Under the pieces are notes generated by a model. The model was given only the letters and a program-made list of their open reading frames with translations, made no database searches and was not told where the DNA came from. A DNA stretch of 64,000 bases from assembly GCF_015191005.1 (NCBI RefSeq), contig NZ_CP040442.1, positions 2,666,001-2,730,000 of the forward strand, written 5' to 3'. Both the position numbers and the translations under genes were made by a program. Source of the DNA: Kaistella flava (ex Peng et al. 2021) (GTDB taxonomy: Bacteria > Bacteroidota > Bacteroidia > Flavobacteriales > Weeksellaceae). Numbering within the stretch: position 1 is the first letter of the stretch; the number at the start of each line of letters is the position of its first letter. Below are positions 44,059 to 52,601 of the stretch, one piece after another.

Positions 44059-45600
44059 ATGGCAAAACAAGAAGATGTTTTCAAAAAATTGATTTCGCAT
44101 GCGAAAGAGTACGGGTTTATTTTTCCTTCAAGTGAAATTTATGACGGTCTTTCGGCGATTTACGATTACGGACAAAATGGGGTGGAACTGAAAAACAACA
44201 TCAAACAGTATTGGTGGAAAGCAATGGTGCAGCTGAATGACAACATTGTGGGAATTGATACTGCGATTTTTATGCATCCACAAATTTGGAAAGCTTCTGG
44301 TCACGTTGATGCTTTTAATGATCCGTTGATTGATAATAAAGATTCGAAAAAACGTTTCAGAGCCGATGTTTTAATTGAAGATTACTGTGCTAAAATTGAA
44401 GATAAAGCACAAAAAGAAATCGATAAAGCTGCCAAAAGATTTGGTGAAGCTTTTGATAAAAATGAATTTGAAAGTACAAATCCACGTGTTTTAGAATATA
44501 GAGAAAAACAGAAAACAATTCTTTCGAGAATGGCACAATCTCTTGAAAAAGAAGATCTTGCCGATGTGAAAGCACTAATTGAAGAGTTGGAAATCGCAGA
44601 TCCAGATACCGGTTCTAAAAATTGGACGGATGTACGTCAGTTCAACTTAATGTTCGGAACGAAATTAGGCGCGTCTGCAGACACAGCAACCGATTTATAT
44701 TTGAGACCGGAAACGGCGCAGGGAATTTTTGTGAACTTCTTAAATGTTCAGAAAACGTCCCGTCATAAATTACCTTTTGGAATTGCTCAAATCGGTAAAG
44801 CCTTTAGAAATGAGATTGTTGCGAGACAATTTATTTTTAGAATGCGTGAATTCGAACAAATGGAAATGCAATATTTTGTACCTCCGGGAACTGAATTAGG
44901 TTTTTATGAAACTTGGAAAGAAAAACGTCTAAACTGGCATTTGGCTTTAGGTTTAGGTGCTGAGAATTACAAATTTCACGATCACGAAAAATTGGCACAT
45001 TACGCAAATGCTGCGGCTGATATTGAGTTTAAATTCCCGTTTGGATTTAAAGAACTGGAAGGAATTCACTCCAGAACTGATTTCGATTTAAGTGCACACG
45101 AAAAGCATTCCGGTCGAAAATTACAGTATTTCGATGCTGAAAGAAACGAAAATTATGTTCCTTATGTGGTAGAAACCTCGGTTGGTTTAGACCGTTTGTT
45201 CCTGGCAATTTTCTCTAACTGTTTGAAAGATGAAGTCTTAGAAGACGGTTCAGAAAGAACAGTTCTTTCTCTTCCACCTGCTTTGGCTCCTGTAAAAGCG
45301 GCGATTTTACCGTTGATGAAGAAAGATGGTTTAGGAGAATATGGAGAGAAGATCTTCAATGATTTGAAATATGATTTCAACATGATTTATGAAGACAAAG
45401 ACAGCATCGGAAAACGTTACAGACGTCAGGACGCCATCGGAACGCCTTTCTGTATAACGATTGACCACGATTCTTTAACCGACAATACCGTAACTTTAAG
45501 AGACAGAGACACAATGAAACAGGAAAGAGTTGCTGTTGCGGATTTAAGAAGAATTATCGACGAAAAAACAAATTTCAGAAATTTACTTTCTAAGATTTAA
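44059..45600 (+). CDS. glyS: Glycine--tRNA ligase, dimeric type
   Basis: 513 residues, class II synthetase of the alpha2 type. Motif 1 region GIVxQ-like FIFPSSEIYDGLSAIYDYG, LRPETAQGIFVNFLN, FRNEIVARQFIFRMREFEQME (motif 2), GVELKNN, and motif 3 SVGLDRLFLAIF, ending with an anticodon-binding domain (APVKAAILPLMKKDGL...). It charges glycine onto tRNA. Bacteria with this form lack the alpha2beta2 enzyme. A strong terminator follows. Confidence 0.96.
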   Translation: MAKQEDVFKKLISHAKEYGFIFPSSEIYDGLSAIYDYGQNGVELKNNIKQYWWKAMVQLNDNIVGIDTAIFMHPQIWKASGHVDAFNDPLIDNKDSKKRFRADVLIEDYCAKIEDKAQKEIDKAAKRFGEAFDKNEFESTNPRVLEYREKQKTILSRMAQSLEKEDLADVKALIEELEIADPDTGSKNWTDVRQFNLMFGTKLGASADTATDLYLRPETAQGIFVNFLNVQKTSRHKLPFGIAQIGKAFRNEIVARQFIFRMREFEQMEMQYFVPPGTELGFYETWKEKRLNWHLALGLGAENYKFHDHEKLAHYANAAADIEFKFPFGFKELEGIHSRTDFDLSAHEKHSGRKLQYFDAERNENYVPYVVETSVGLDRLFLAIFSNCLKDEVLEDGSERTVLSLPPALAPVKAAILPLMKKDGLGEYGEKIFNDLKYDFNMIYEDKDSIGKRYRRQDAIGTPFCITIDHDSLTDNTVTLRDRDTMKQERVAVADLRRIIDEKTNFRNLLSKI

Positions 45601-45623
45601 GGTTTTAAAAAATATTATTAAAG

Positions 45624-45653
45624 AAAAGTTCCGGAGAAATCTGGAACTTTTTT
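45624..45653 (+). terminator. Terminator after glyS
   Basis: AAAAGTTCC / GGAACTTTT with a 10-nt loop and T-run. Confidence 0.8.
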
Positions 45654-45705
45654 ATTTTAACAGATTTCCATTTATAATCCTAAATTTGTTTTAAACATTT
45701 TTTGC

Positions 45706-46845
45706 ATGTTAGAAAAAACTTTAAAAGGAATATTAGTTGGAACTGCAGCCTTAATTGCGCTTGCCTACACTTTTGGATATGATTATTTATTCAAAGGAAT
45801 TCGTGAAACTTATCTGCGTGGAGAAACTGGTTCAAACATTGATGACGGAACTTATTTCAAGTCTCATACGATTGCTAAAGGAATTTCAGTTCCATGGGTG
45901 AAAGATTCTCTATACAATAAAATCTCTCTACCTAAAACTTTAGTTGAAGATTTAAAGCTCTCAAAAACGGCTTCTTTTTTAGTCATTAAAAACGGAAAAT
46001 TACTGCACGAAGAATATTGGGACGGTTATAACCAAACCTCAAAAACCAATTCTTTCTCGATGGCGAAAGCGATTACTGTAATGCTTGTCGGAAAAGCTAT
46101 TGAACAGAAAAAGATTAAAAGCATTGATGAGAAGTTTGCGAGTTTCTTTCAGAATTATAATAATGTACCATTAGGGAAATATCTGACTTTGGCTAATTTG
46201 GCTGAAATGGAAGCAGGATTAAATTGGGATGAAGATTACAACAATCCTTTTCTGCCCAACGCAAAAGCCTATTACGGAAAATCTTTAGAAGAAGCTGTTT
46301 TTTTACGTGGCTTTAAAAATCAACCCGGAACAAAATTCGAATATCAATCTGGCTCAACGCAACTATTAGGTTTTGCATTGAGAAAATCGATCAATAAAAC
46401 GATTGCAGAATATGCCTCCGAAAACTTATGGCAGCCGCTTGGAATGGAACAAAACGCAGAATGGAATACCGATGACTTCGGTATGGAAAAAACGTTCTGC
46501 TGCGTTAATTCTAATGCAAGAGATTTTGCAAAACTCGGACAGCTATTTTTAAATAATGGCGAATTTGATGGAAAGCAAATCCTTAATTCAAGCTTTATTG
46601 AAAAGATGCGGACGCCTACAAAATTATCTAAAGAAGCTTATGGTGTAGGACTTTGGATTAATAATGATGCAGCGATTAAACATTATTATTTCAGAGGATT
46701 GTATGGTCAGTACATCATCATTATTCCTGAGAAAAATATGGTAATTGTCCGAACAGGAATGGATAAAAGGGAAACGTTTGATGAAAAAGACAGACCGAAA
46801 CAAGTTGCCTTCTATGTGGATGAAGTAGTGAAAAATTTTGATTAA
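45706..46845 (+). CDS. Serine hydrolase, class C beta-lactamase-like
   Basis: 379 residues. An N-terminal membrane helix (about 7-25) anchors a periplasmic domain. The active serine lies in SMAK of NSFSMAKAITVM (SxxK). YQSGS is the YxN-like motif and YGVGLWIN plus YFRGLYGQ the third site. Members include EstB-type esterases, D-amino peptidases and beta-lactamase relatives; the missing KTG box argues against true beta-lactamase activity. Monocistronic. Confidence 0.85.
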   Translation: MLEKTLKGILVGTAALIALAYTFGYDYLFKGIRETYLRGETGSNIDDGTYFKSHTIAKGISVPWVKDSLYNKISLPKTLVEDLKLSKTASFLVIKNGKLLHEEYWDGYNQTSKTNSFSMAKAITVMLVGKAIEQKKIKSIDEKFASFFQNYNNVPLGKYLTLANLAEMEAGLNWDEDYNNPFLPNAKAYYGKSLEEAVFLRGFKNQPGTKFEYQSGSTQLLGFALRKSINKTIAEYASENLWQPLGMEQNAEWNTDDFGMEKTFCCVNSNARDFAKLGQLFLNNGEFDGKQILNSSFIEKMRTPTKLSKEAYGVGLWINNDAAIKHYYFRGLYGQYIIIIPEKNMVIVRTGMDKRETFDEKDRPKQVAFYVDEVVKNFD

Positions 46846-46857
46846 ACATTAAAATTC

Positions 46858-47013
46858 TTTAACGCAAAGGCGCAAAGGTTTTAACCTGACTCACTCTTAA
46901 ATTAATTACGGCGCAAAGGCGCTTCGCTTGACTAGGAGGGATTTCAGAATTACTTTTTTGATCTTTAGAATAACTTTAAAATCATCATTCTTTTGTGCCT
47001 TTTGTGGTTAAAT
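46858..47013. repeat. CGCAAAG/CTTTTGTG intergenic repeat, copy C
   Basis: Best preserved copy. Left end TTTAACGCAAAGGCGCAAAG, then a second GGCGCAAAGGCGC; right end CTTTTGTGCCTTTTGTGG followed by TTAAA. Left and reverse-complemented right ends align over about 20 bases. It fills most of the 290-nt gap before sufS. Confidence 0.65.
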
Positions 47014-47135
47014 AAAAAATGAGCTAAAATTGTTTTTGAATATTCCGTCTCTAATCTTTTGTCTTTAAATCTATAATCTAATAAAGATTATTCAATTTAA
47101 AATTCCGTAAATTTGAAGCATTCTAAATAAGCATC

Positions 47136-48356
47136 ATGTTCGACATCCAAAATATTCGCAGTCAGTTTCCTATTCTTACTCAAACCGTTAACGGTAAACC
47201 TTTGGTTTATCTTGATAACGGCGCTACTTCGCAGAAACCAATTTCAGTTATTGAAAGTTGGGAAAAATATTATTCTACCATCAACGCTAATGTTCATCGT
47301 GGGATTCATACTTTGAGTCAGTTAGCGACGGAAGAAATGGAAGTATCGCGAAGAAAAGTGCAGAAATTTCTTAATGCTAAAAATGATTTCGAAGTTATTT
47401 TCACCAAAGGAACGACGGAAGGAATCAACCTCATCGCTTATGCAGTAACGAATTTGATCAAAAAAGATGACGAGATTATCATTTCTTATCTCGAACATCA
47501 CTCGAATATTGTTCCGTGGCAAATGCTCTGCGAAAGAACAGGCGCAAAATTGAAAGTAATTCCGATGGACGAAAATGGAATTCTTCAACTCGATTTTTTA
47601 GATCAAAATTTAAGTGAGAGAACGAAAATTGTTTCTTTGAATCAGGTTTCAAACGCTTTGGGTGTTATTAATCCAATCGAAGAAATTATCGCAAAAACGA
47701 GAGCGAATTCAAACGCCATGATTGTGATTGATGGAGCTCAATCGGTTCCGCATTTTAAAATTGATGTTCAGAAAATGGACTGTGATTTCTTTGTTTTCTC
47801 CGGACACAAAATGTATGCTCCGATGGGAACTGGAATCCTTTATGGCAAAGAAGAAATATTAAGAAAACTTCAACCTTTTCACGGTGGTGGCGAAATGATT
47901 GCAACCTGTTCTTTTGAAGAAACGACTTACGCAGATTTACCTTTTAAATTCGAAGCCGGAACACCGAATGTGGGTGGAAATATTGCATTGGGAGCGGCGA
48001 TTGATTTCATGGAAAAAATCGGTCAGGAAAACATTCAATCTCACGAAAACGCATTGCTGGATTACGCTCAGAAAAAATTATTAGAAATTGATGGTTTAAG
48101 AATTTACGGAGAAAAGGCTAATAGAACTGGTGTTGTATCTTTCAACCTTGAAGGAATCGGAATTGCTTCTGATGTGGGAATGATTTTGGACAAGCTGGGA
48201 ATCGCGGTAAGAACGGGACATCACTGTACGCAACCGATCATGAACTTCTTTAATATTGCCGGAACTGTTCGGGCAAGTTTTGCGGTTTACAATACTTTTG
48301 AAGAAATTGATATTTTGACAGAGGGTGTCAAAAAAGCGCAACGAATGTTGAGCTAG
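47136..48356 (+). CDS. sufS: Cysteine desulfurase, SufS type
   Basis: 406 residues. LDNGATSQKP near the start, His121-His122, PLP lysine Lys225 in FSGHKMYAPMGTG, and the active cysteine Cys364 in RTGHHCTQP, the short loop of group II enzymes. It moves sulfur from cysteine to a SufE/SufU partner for Fe-S cluster assembly. No sufB, sufC, sufD or sufE is within the window. TAAATTTG at 47108-47115 lies 20 nt before the ATG. Confidence 0.93.
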   Translation: MFDIQNIRSQFPILTQTVNGKPLVYLDNGATSQKPISVIESWEKYYSTINANVHRGIHTLSQLATEEMEVSRRKVQKFLNAKNDFEVIFTKGTTEGINLIAYAVTNLIKKDDEIIISYLEHHSNIVPWQMLCERTGAKLKVIPMDENGILQLDFLDQNLSERTKIVSLNQVSNALGVINPIEEIIAKTRANSNAMIVIDGAQSVPHFKIDVQKMDCDFFVFSGHKMYAPMGTGILYGKEEILRKLQPFHGGGEMIATCSFEETTYADLPFKFEAGTPNVGGNIALGAAIDFMEKIGQENIQSHENALLDYAQKKLLEIDGLRIYGEKANRTGVVSFNLEGIGIASDVGMILDKLGIAVRTGHHCTQPIMNFFNIAGTVRASFAVYNTFEEIDILTEGVKKAQRMLS

Positions 48357-48363
48357 GTTTCAG

Positions 48364-48481
48364 TTTCACGCAAAGACGCAATGGTTTTTACGCAAAGCCG
48401 CAAAGTTAATCGTTGAAACTTTTTTGAACTTAATAGCGTATCAGTTTTAACTTAAAACTTTCGTGACTTTGTGGTTTAAAC
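48364..48481. repeat. CGCAAAG/CTTTTGTG intergenic repeat, copy D
   Basis: Left end TTTCACGCAAAGACGCAATG, then CGCAAAGCCGCAAAG; right end AAAACTTTCGTGACTTTG with TGGTTTAAA. It follows sufS immediately, in the same orientation as copy C upstream. Confidence 0.6.
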
Positions 48482-48517
48482 TTTTATCAACTACAAAAGC
48501 TGCATTTATAGAAAATG

Positions 48518-48555
48518 CCACTAATGCACGAATAAAATTATTCGTGCATTAGTGG
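48518..48555. terminator. Near-perfect 17-bp inverted repeat between sufS and bcp
   Basis: CCACTAATGCACGAATA (48518-48534), 4-nt loop, exact complement at 48539-48555. With one bulge the stem extends by ATG/CAT. A T6 run follows on the plus side. It lies between convergent sufS and bcp, so a bidirectional terminator role is likely, but stem length and a widely seen sequence suggest a mobile-like repeat. Confidence 0.7.
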
Positions 48556-48571
48556 TCATATTTTTTCGTCT

Positions 48572-49024
48572 TTACGAATTTTTTAAAATCTGTTTTGCTG
48601 CGTCTTTGGTTTTTACCTTATCAATAACGCGGGTACAAATCCCTTTTTCATCAAAAATGAAAGTGGTTCGCATTACTCCCATATATTCTCTTCCCATGAA
48701 GTTTTTCATTTGCCAAACTCCAAATTTTTCTAGAATTTCTTTGGATTCATCACCAATTAAAGGATATTGAAATCCGAACTTTACATGGAATTTCTTTTGT
48801 ACCGAAACCGGATCAGCAGACATTCCTACTATCTGATAACCTTCTTTTTGAAGAAGTGAAATGTTATCATTAATGTCACAAGCTTCAGCTGTACAACCAG
48901 GAGTATTTGCCTTCGGAAAAAAGAAGATCACCAATTTCTTTCCTAAAAAATCGGATGACTTTACCGTTTCACCGTCTTGGTTAACACTTTCAAATTCTGG
49001 TAATTTATCGCCTACGTTCAACAT
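48572..49024 (-). CDS. bcp: Thioredoxin-dependent thiol peroxidase (Bcp/PrxQ)
   Basis: 150 residues. Peroxidatic Cys44 in NTPGCTAEACD with the resolving Cys49 five residues on, the PrxQ alpha2-helix arrangement. VGDKLPEFES opens the fold. It reduces hydroperoxides with thioredoxin electrons. Divergent from nth, 32 nt apart, with interlocking promoter boxes. Confidence 0.94.
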   Translation of the reverse strand: MLNVGDKLPEFESVNQDGETVKSSDFLGKKLVIFFFPKANTPGCTAEACDINDNISLLQKEGYQIVGMSADPVSVQKKFHVKFGFQYPLIGDESKEILEKFGVWQMKNFMGREYMGVMRTTFIFDEKGICTRVIDKVKTKDAAKQILKNS

Positions 49025-49030
49025 ATTGTT

Positions 49031-49071
49031 TATTTTTGTTCAAATTTAGATTTAAAATGTTAAAAAAGCAA
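49031..49071. promoter_or_regulatory. Interlocked divergent promoters of bcp and nth
   Basis: For nth, TATTTTTG at 49031-49038 on the plus strand. For bcp, on the minus strand, TTG at 49071-49069, 20-nt spacer and TAAATTTG at 49048-49041, with ATG 49024. The bcp -33 element lies inside the nth coding start. The boxes are 2 bp apart. Confidence 0.55.
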
Positions 49072-49674
49072 AGAGCAGAAATCGTAATGACCGAACTGGA
49101 AAAATTATATCCTACAGTTCCGATTCCTTTAGACCATAATGATCCTTTTACTTTACTAGTTGCCGTTGCTCTTTCCGCTCAAACTACGGATAAAAAAGTG
49201 AATCAGATTTCGCCCAAACTTTTCGAAGTTGCTGGCACTCCTTTTAAAATGAAAGAATTAGAAGTTGACGAAATTAAATATTTAATTAAAGAAATCGGTT
49301 TAGCAAATACAAAAGCGAAGAATCTCAAAAGAATGTCTGAACTTTTGGTAGAAAGACATAATGGAATTGTGCCACAGACTTTCGAAGAATTGGAAGATCT
49401 TCCCGGCGTTGGTCATAAAACTGCTTCCGTGGTGATGAGTCAGGCTTTTGGTGTTCCGGCATTTCCAGTCGATACGCATATTCACCGCTTGATGATTCAG
49501 TGGAAATTAACTTCGGGTAAAAATGTAGTGGAAACAGAGAAAGATGCGAAGAAATTGTTCCCTAGAGAAATCTGGAATAAATTACACTTGCAAATCATTT
49601 TCTACGGCAGAGAATATTCGCCAGCGAGAGGAAATAAGGAAAATGATTTTATAACAAAAATGTTATTTGAGTAA
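49057..49674 (+). CDS. nth: Endonuclease III-like DNA glycosylase without Fe-S cluster
   Basis: 205 residues from ATG 49057; the longer frame from 49036 runs into the promoter boxes. Helix-hairpin-helix LPGVGHKTA with catalytic Lys121 and PVDTHIHR with Asp139 are intact, so glycosylase/AP-lyase activity is expected. The usual C-terminal four-cysteine [4Fe-4S] loop is absent; the protein has no cysteine at all and ends HLQIIFYGREYSPARGNK. It removes oxidised pyrimidines in base excision repair. Confidence 0.9.
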   Translation: MLKKQRAEIVMTELEKLYPTVPIPLDHNDPFTLLVAVALSAQTTDKKVNQISPKLFEVAGTPFKMKELEVDEIKYLIKEIGLANTKAKNLKRMSELLVERHNGIVPQTFEELEDLPGVGHKTASVVMSQAFGVPAFPVDTHIHRLMIQWKLTSGKNVVETEKDAKKLFPREIWNKLHLQIIFYGREYSPARGNKENDFITKMLFE

Positions 49675-49713
49675 ATTTTACGAGAGATAATTTCTAAGAT
49701 TTAACGAGTGGTT

Positions 49714-50067
49714 TTAATTTAAAAGACTTTCAACTTTATTGACCAAATCATCAATTTCAAAAGGTTTAGCCAGGAAATCATCCGCACCAATTTCTTTGCA
49801 GATTTTTTCTGCATCAGGATGAGCAGACATCAACATTACTTTGATATCAGAAGTTTCAGAATTGCGCTTTACTTCTTTGGTTAAAGTCCGGCCATCAAAA
49901 CCTGACATCAGCATGTCGGTGATGATTAATTTAGGTTTCGCATTGCTGAGTTTCTCTTTATATTCTGCAGGATTACAACATGATGCAACATCATAACCAT
50001 CAGAAAGCAAAATACTTTCGATAAGTGCACAAATGTCTTTGTTGTCATCAACAACCAATATTTTCAT
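49714..50067 (-). CDS. Stand-alone response regulator receiver domain
   Basis: 117 residues, only a receiver domain. Acid pocket VVDD, phospho-acceptor Asp51 in LIITDMLM, and Lys in FLAKPFEID. With no output domain it acts by protein contact, or passes phosphate on. It lies 4 nt downstream of the histidine kinase gene and is therefore its probable partner. Confidence 0.93.
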   Translation of the reverse strand: MKILVVDDNKDICALIESILLSDGYDVASCCNPAEYKEKLSNAKPKLIITDMLMSGFDGRTLTKEVKRNSETSDIKVMLMSAHPDAEKICKEIGADDFLAKPFEIDDLVNKVESLLN

Positions 50068-50071
50068 AATT

Positions 50072-52315
50072 TTATTTTTCTAAAAGTGGCAGCGAGAAGT
50101 AAAATTTACTGCCTTTTTGTTTTTCACTTTCGACCCAAATTTTTCCTTCGTGTCTTTCAACGATATCTTTAACGATAAACAGACCGATTCCAAAACCTGG
50201 AAAAGTAACCTCATCTTCACCGGAAACACGATAAAAACGTTCGAAGATTTTATTTAATTCTGGTTCATCCATACCAATTCCAAAGTCTTCCACAGAAACT
50301 ACGGCACAATTTCCCTCAACGAAAAGCTGCACATTAACCTCCTTACTATTAGGTGAATATTTAATGGCATTGGTTAAAAGATTATTTAAAACCTGCGTGA
50401 TCCGATCTTTATCTGCAAAAACTTCGATGTCTTTCGCGCCGCTCAGTTCAAAGTTAATGTGATGACTTTGTTCTGCTGCCTTAATATCTTCAATGGTTTC
50501 TGTAACCAGCTTTAGTAAAGAAAAATCACCTTTATGCAAAGGAAGCTTTCCGGATTCAATACGGGAAATATCGAGAAGCTCACCCATTAAATGGTTGAGT
50601 TTATTGATCTGATTTTCAATCGTATTTAAAGAATTCACTAAAAATTTATCATCGGAATTACCGCGCATTTTCTTGAGTAACTGCACATAACCTTTTATGG
50701 TGGTAACCGGAGTTTTCAGTTCGTGATTGGCAATCTTGATGAAATTATTTTTATGTTCATCCTGTTTCTTCATGTCATCAATATCGGTACTTGTTCCGAC
50801 CCATTTTGTGACATTGCCAAACTCATCTAATTGCGGAGCAGCACGGCTTAGAAACCAACGATACTCATTGTTTTTATTACGAAAACGGTGTTCAAAAGAG
50901 AACGGTATTTTGTGCGTTACACTGTCAGTCCAAAGACGTATATTTTCATCTCGTTCGTTGGGATGTACAATATCTAACCAACCATTTCCTTCCAAGAAAG
51001 TATTATAATCTTTCCCAGAATAATCCATGGTGGCTTGATTGAAATAGGTCAGTCGGCCATCACTTTCACCAATCCAAACAATTTGTGGGATTGCATCGGC
51101 TAGAAAACGATACTTCTGTTCACTTTCCCTAATTTTCCGCTCGAACTCTTTCAAGTCCGTAATATCGCGCATTGTTCCAGAAACATAAGGTTTACTGCCT
51201 TCAAAACTTTCCAGGAGTCGGCCATATATTTCGACCCACTTCACCTTTCCATCGCGCAAAATAATTTTGGTCTGATAATAAAGGTCGCCGGTGCTTTTTG
51301 CTTTTTTTAAAGCTTCATTACGGACTTTTAAATATTTGGGATGAATATGCTTTTCGAAAACCTTACAGTCCAGATTTTCAGTATCAGCATCATATCCTAG
51401 AATTGATAAGAACCGAGGAGAGAAATTATATTTATGCTGCGTTTCATAATCCATGTCAAACCTACCTAATTTAGTAGCATCTAAGGCAGTATTTAACTGG
51501 TGATGGCTTTCCTGCAGAAGTATTTCGTTCGTTTTCCGTTCAGTAATATCTTGCATTACTCCCAACATTCGGATAGGCTGATTCTCTTCGTCCCGGAATA
51601 TCTTACCATTGGTGAAAATCCATTTTAGATTTCCCTTTTTATCGATGATTCTTGCTTCGTACTTATATTTCCCAGTTTTTAAAGCACGTTCATAGGCTTT
51701 CTCTACAATATTGATGCGGTCATACTCTACCAAATGACCTCTCATTTGTTGATGACTGATCGCATCACCATCTTCGTAACCGAAAATTTTTGATAAGTAA
51801 GAAGAATGAATAATTTCGGAATTTTTCAAGTTTAAATCCCAAGTCGCAGTATGTGAACTTTCGGTTGCCAGTCGAAGTCTTTCTTCCTCATTTTTAATTT
51901 TGTTTTTAGTTTCCACCAAATCAGTCACTTCTATCACAACACATGCAAAGTGTTGAAAACGGCCAGAATCAGTATAAATAGGATGATAAACAAAATTGAA
52001 AAACACATTTTCCAAAATGCCTTGTCTCATCAATTTCCAGCTATATTCTGGAGAATAAAATGGTTGTTTGGTTTCTTTTACATTTTCTAAAATCGGCTTT
52101 AATAAGTCTTTCATTTCAGGAAAAACATCAAATACGTTTTTACCGATTACTTCATTTTCGCTTTTCTGGATAATTTTCAGCCAAGCATCATTTGCAGATT
52201 CCAGGACATAATCTGCATTAATAAGTGAAAATCCAAAAGGGACTTTCTCGATAATACTTTCCAAAACACCTTCTTTCATAGCAGACAGTGGCTGAGGGAA
52301 TTGTGGGTTCATCAC
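50072..52315 (-). CDS. Multi-PAS sensor histidine kinase
   Basis: 747 residues, no membrane segment. Four PAS/PAC units in order (about 15-135, 145-260, 270-390 and 400-515). HisKA with the phospho-accepting His in NHELKTPVTTIKGY, then HATPase with N box NNLLTNAIKYSP, DFGIGM and GFGIGLFIVKDIVE. It is a cytoplasmic sensor of unknown signal, paired with the receiver protein encoded next. The start MMNPQ has two Met codons; the first was used. Confidence 0.93.
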   Translation of the reverse strand: MMNPQFPQPLSAMKEGVLESIIEKVPFGFSLINADYVLESANDAWLKIIQKSENEVIGKNVFDVFPEMKDLLKPILENVKETKQPFYSPEYSWKLMRQGILENVFFNFVYHPIYTDSGRFQHFACVVIEVTDLVETKNKIKNEEERLRLATESSHTATWDLNLKNSEIIHSSYLSKIFGYEDGDAISHQQMRGHLVEYDRINIVEKAYERALKTGKYKYEARIIDKKGNLKWIFTNGKIFRDEENQPIRMLGVMQDITERKTNEILLQESHHQLNTALDATKLGRFDMDYETQHKYNFSPRFLSILGYDADTENLDCKVFEKHIHPKYLKVRNEALKKAKSTGDLYYQTKIILRDGKVKWVEIYGRLLESFEGSKPYVSGTMRDITDLKEFERKIRESEQKYRFLADAIPQIVWIGESDGRLTYFNQATMDYSGKDYNTFLEGNGWLDIVHPNERDENIRLWTDSVTHKIPFSFEHRFRNKNNEYRWFLSRAAPQLDEFGNVTKWVGTSTDIDDMKKQDEHKNNFIKIANHELKTPVTTIKGYVQLLKKMRGNSDDKFLVNSLNTIENQINKLNHLMGELLDISRIESGKLPLHKGDFSLLKLVTETIEDIKAAEQSHHINFELSGAKDIEVFADKDRITQVLNNLLTNAIKYSPNSKEVNVQLFVEGNCAVVSVEDFGIGMDEPELNKIFERFYRVSGEDEVTFPGFGIGLFIVKDIVERHEGKIWVESEKQKGSKFYFSLPLLEK

Positions 52316-52548
52316 AAATTTTATTTTTTGAAGGGTAAAAATACTACTTATTTAAATATTGTCAATATTAATATAATAAAGCATCGAAATTTTTAGATTT
52401 TATTGAAATTATTTTAAAGCTAAAAAAAACAGGAGCACAGAATTTTACGGTAAAAACAAGAAAGTGTCTCAATACTCGAACTGACGCTCTGAGATTCTGA
52501 TATTTGAATCATATGCTCGGACAGGAGTCCGTGAGAAAACCATAGAAA

Positions 52549-52578
52549 AAGCCGTTTCATATAGTTATGAGACGGCTT
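52549..52578 (-). terminator. Terminator after the DUF885 gene, in a structured gap
   Basis: AAGCCGTTTCAT / ATGAGACGGCTT (one G-U) with a T5 tract on the minus strand. The gap 52316-52601 also contains CGGAC-agga-GTCCG (52518-52531) and TTTTAC-G-GTAAAA near 52443; no ORF seen. Confidence 0.75.
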
Positions 52579-52601
52579 CTATTTCTAATATTACAAATTA
52601 A

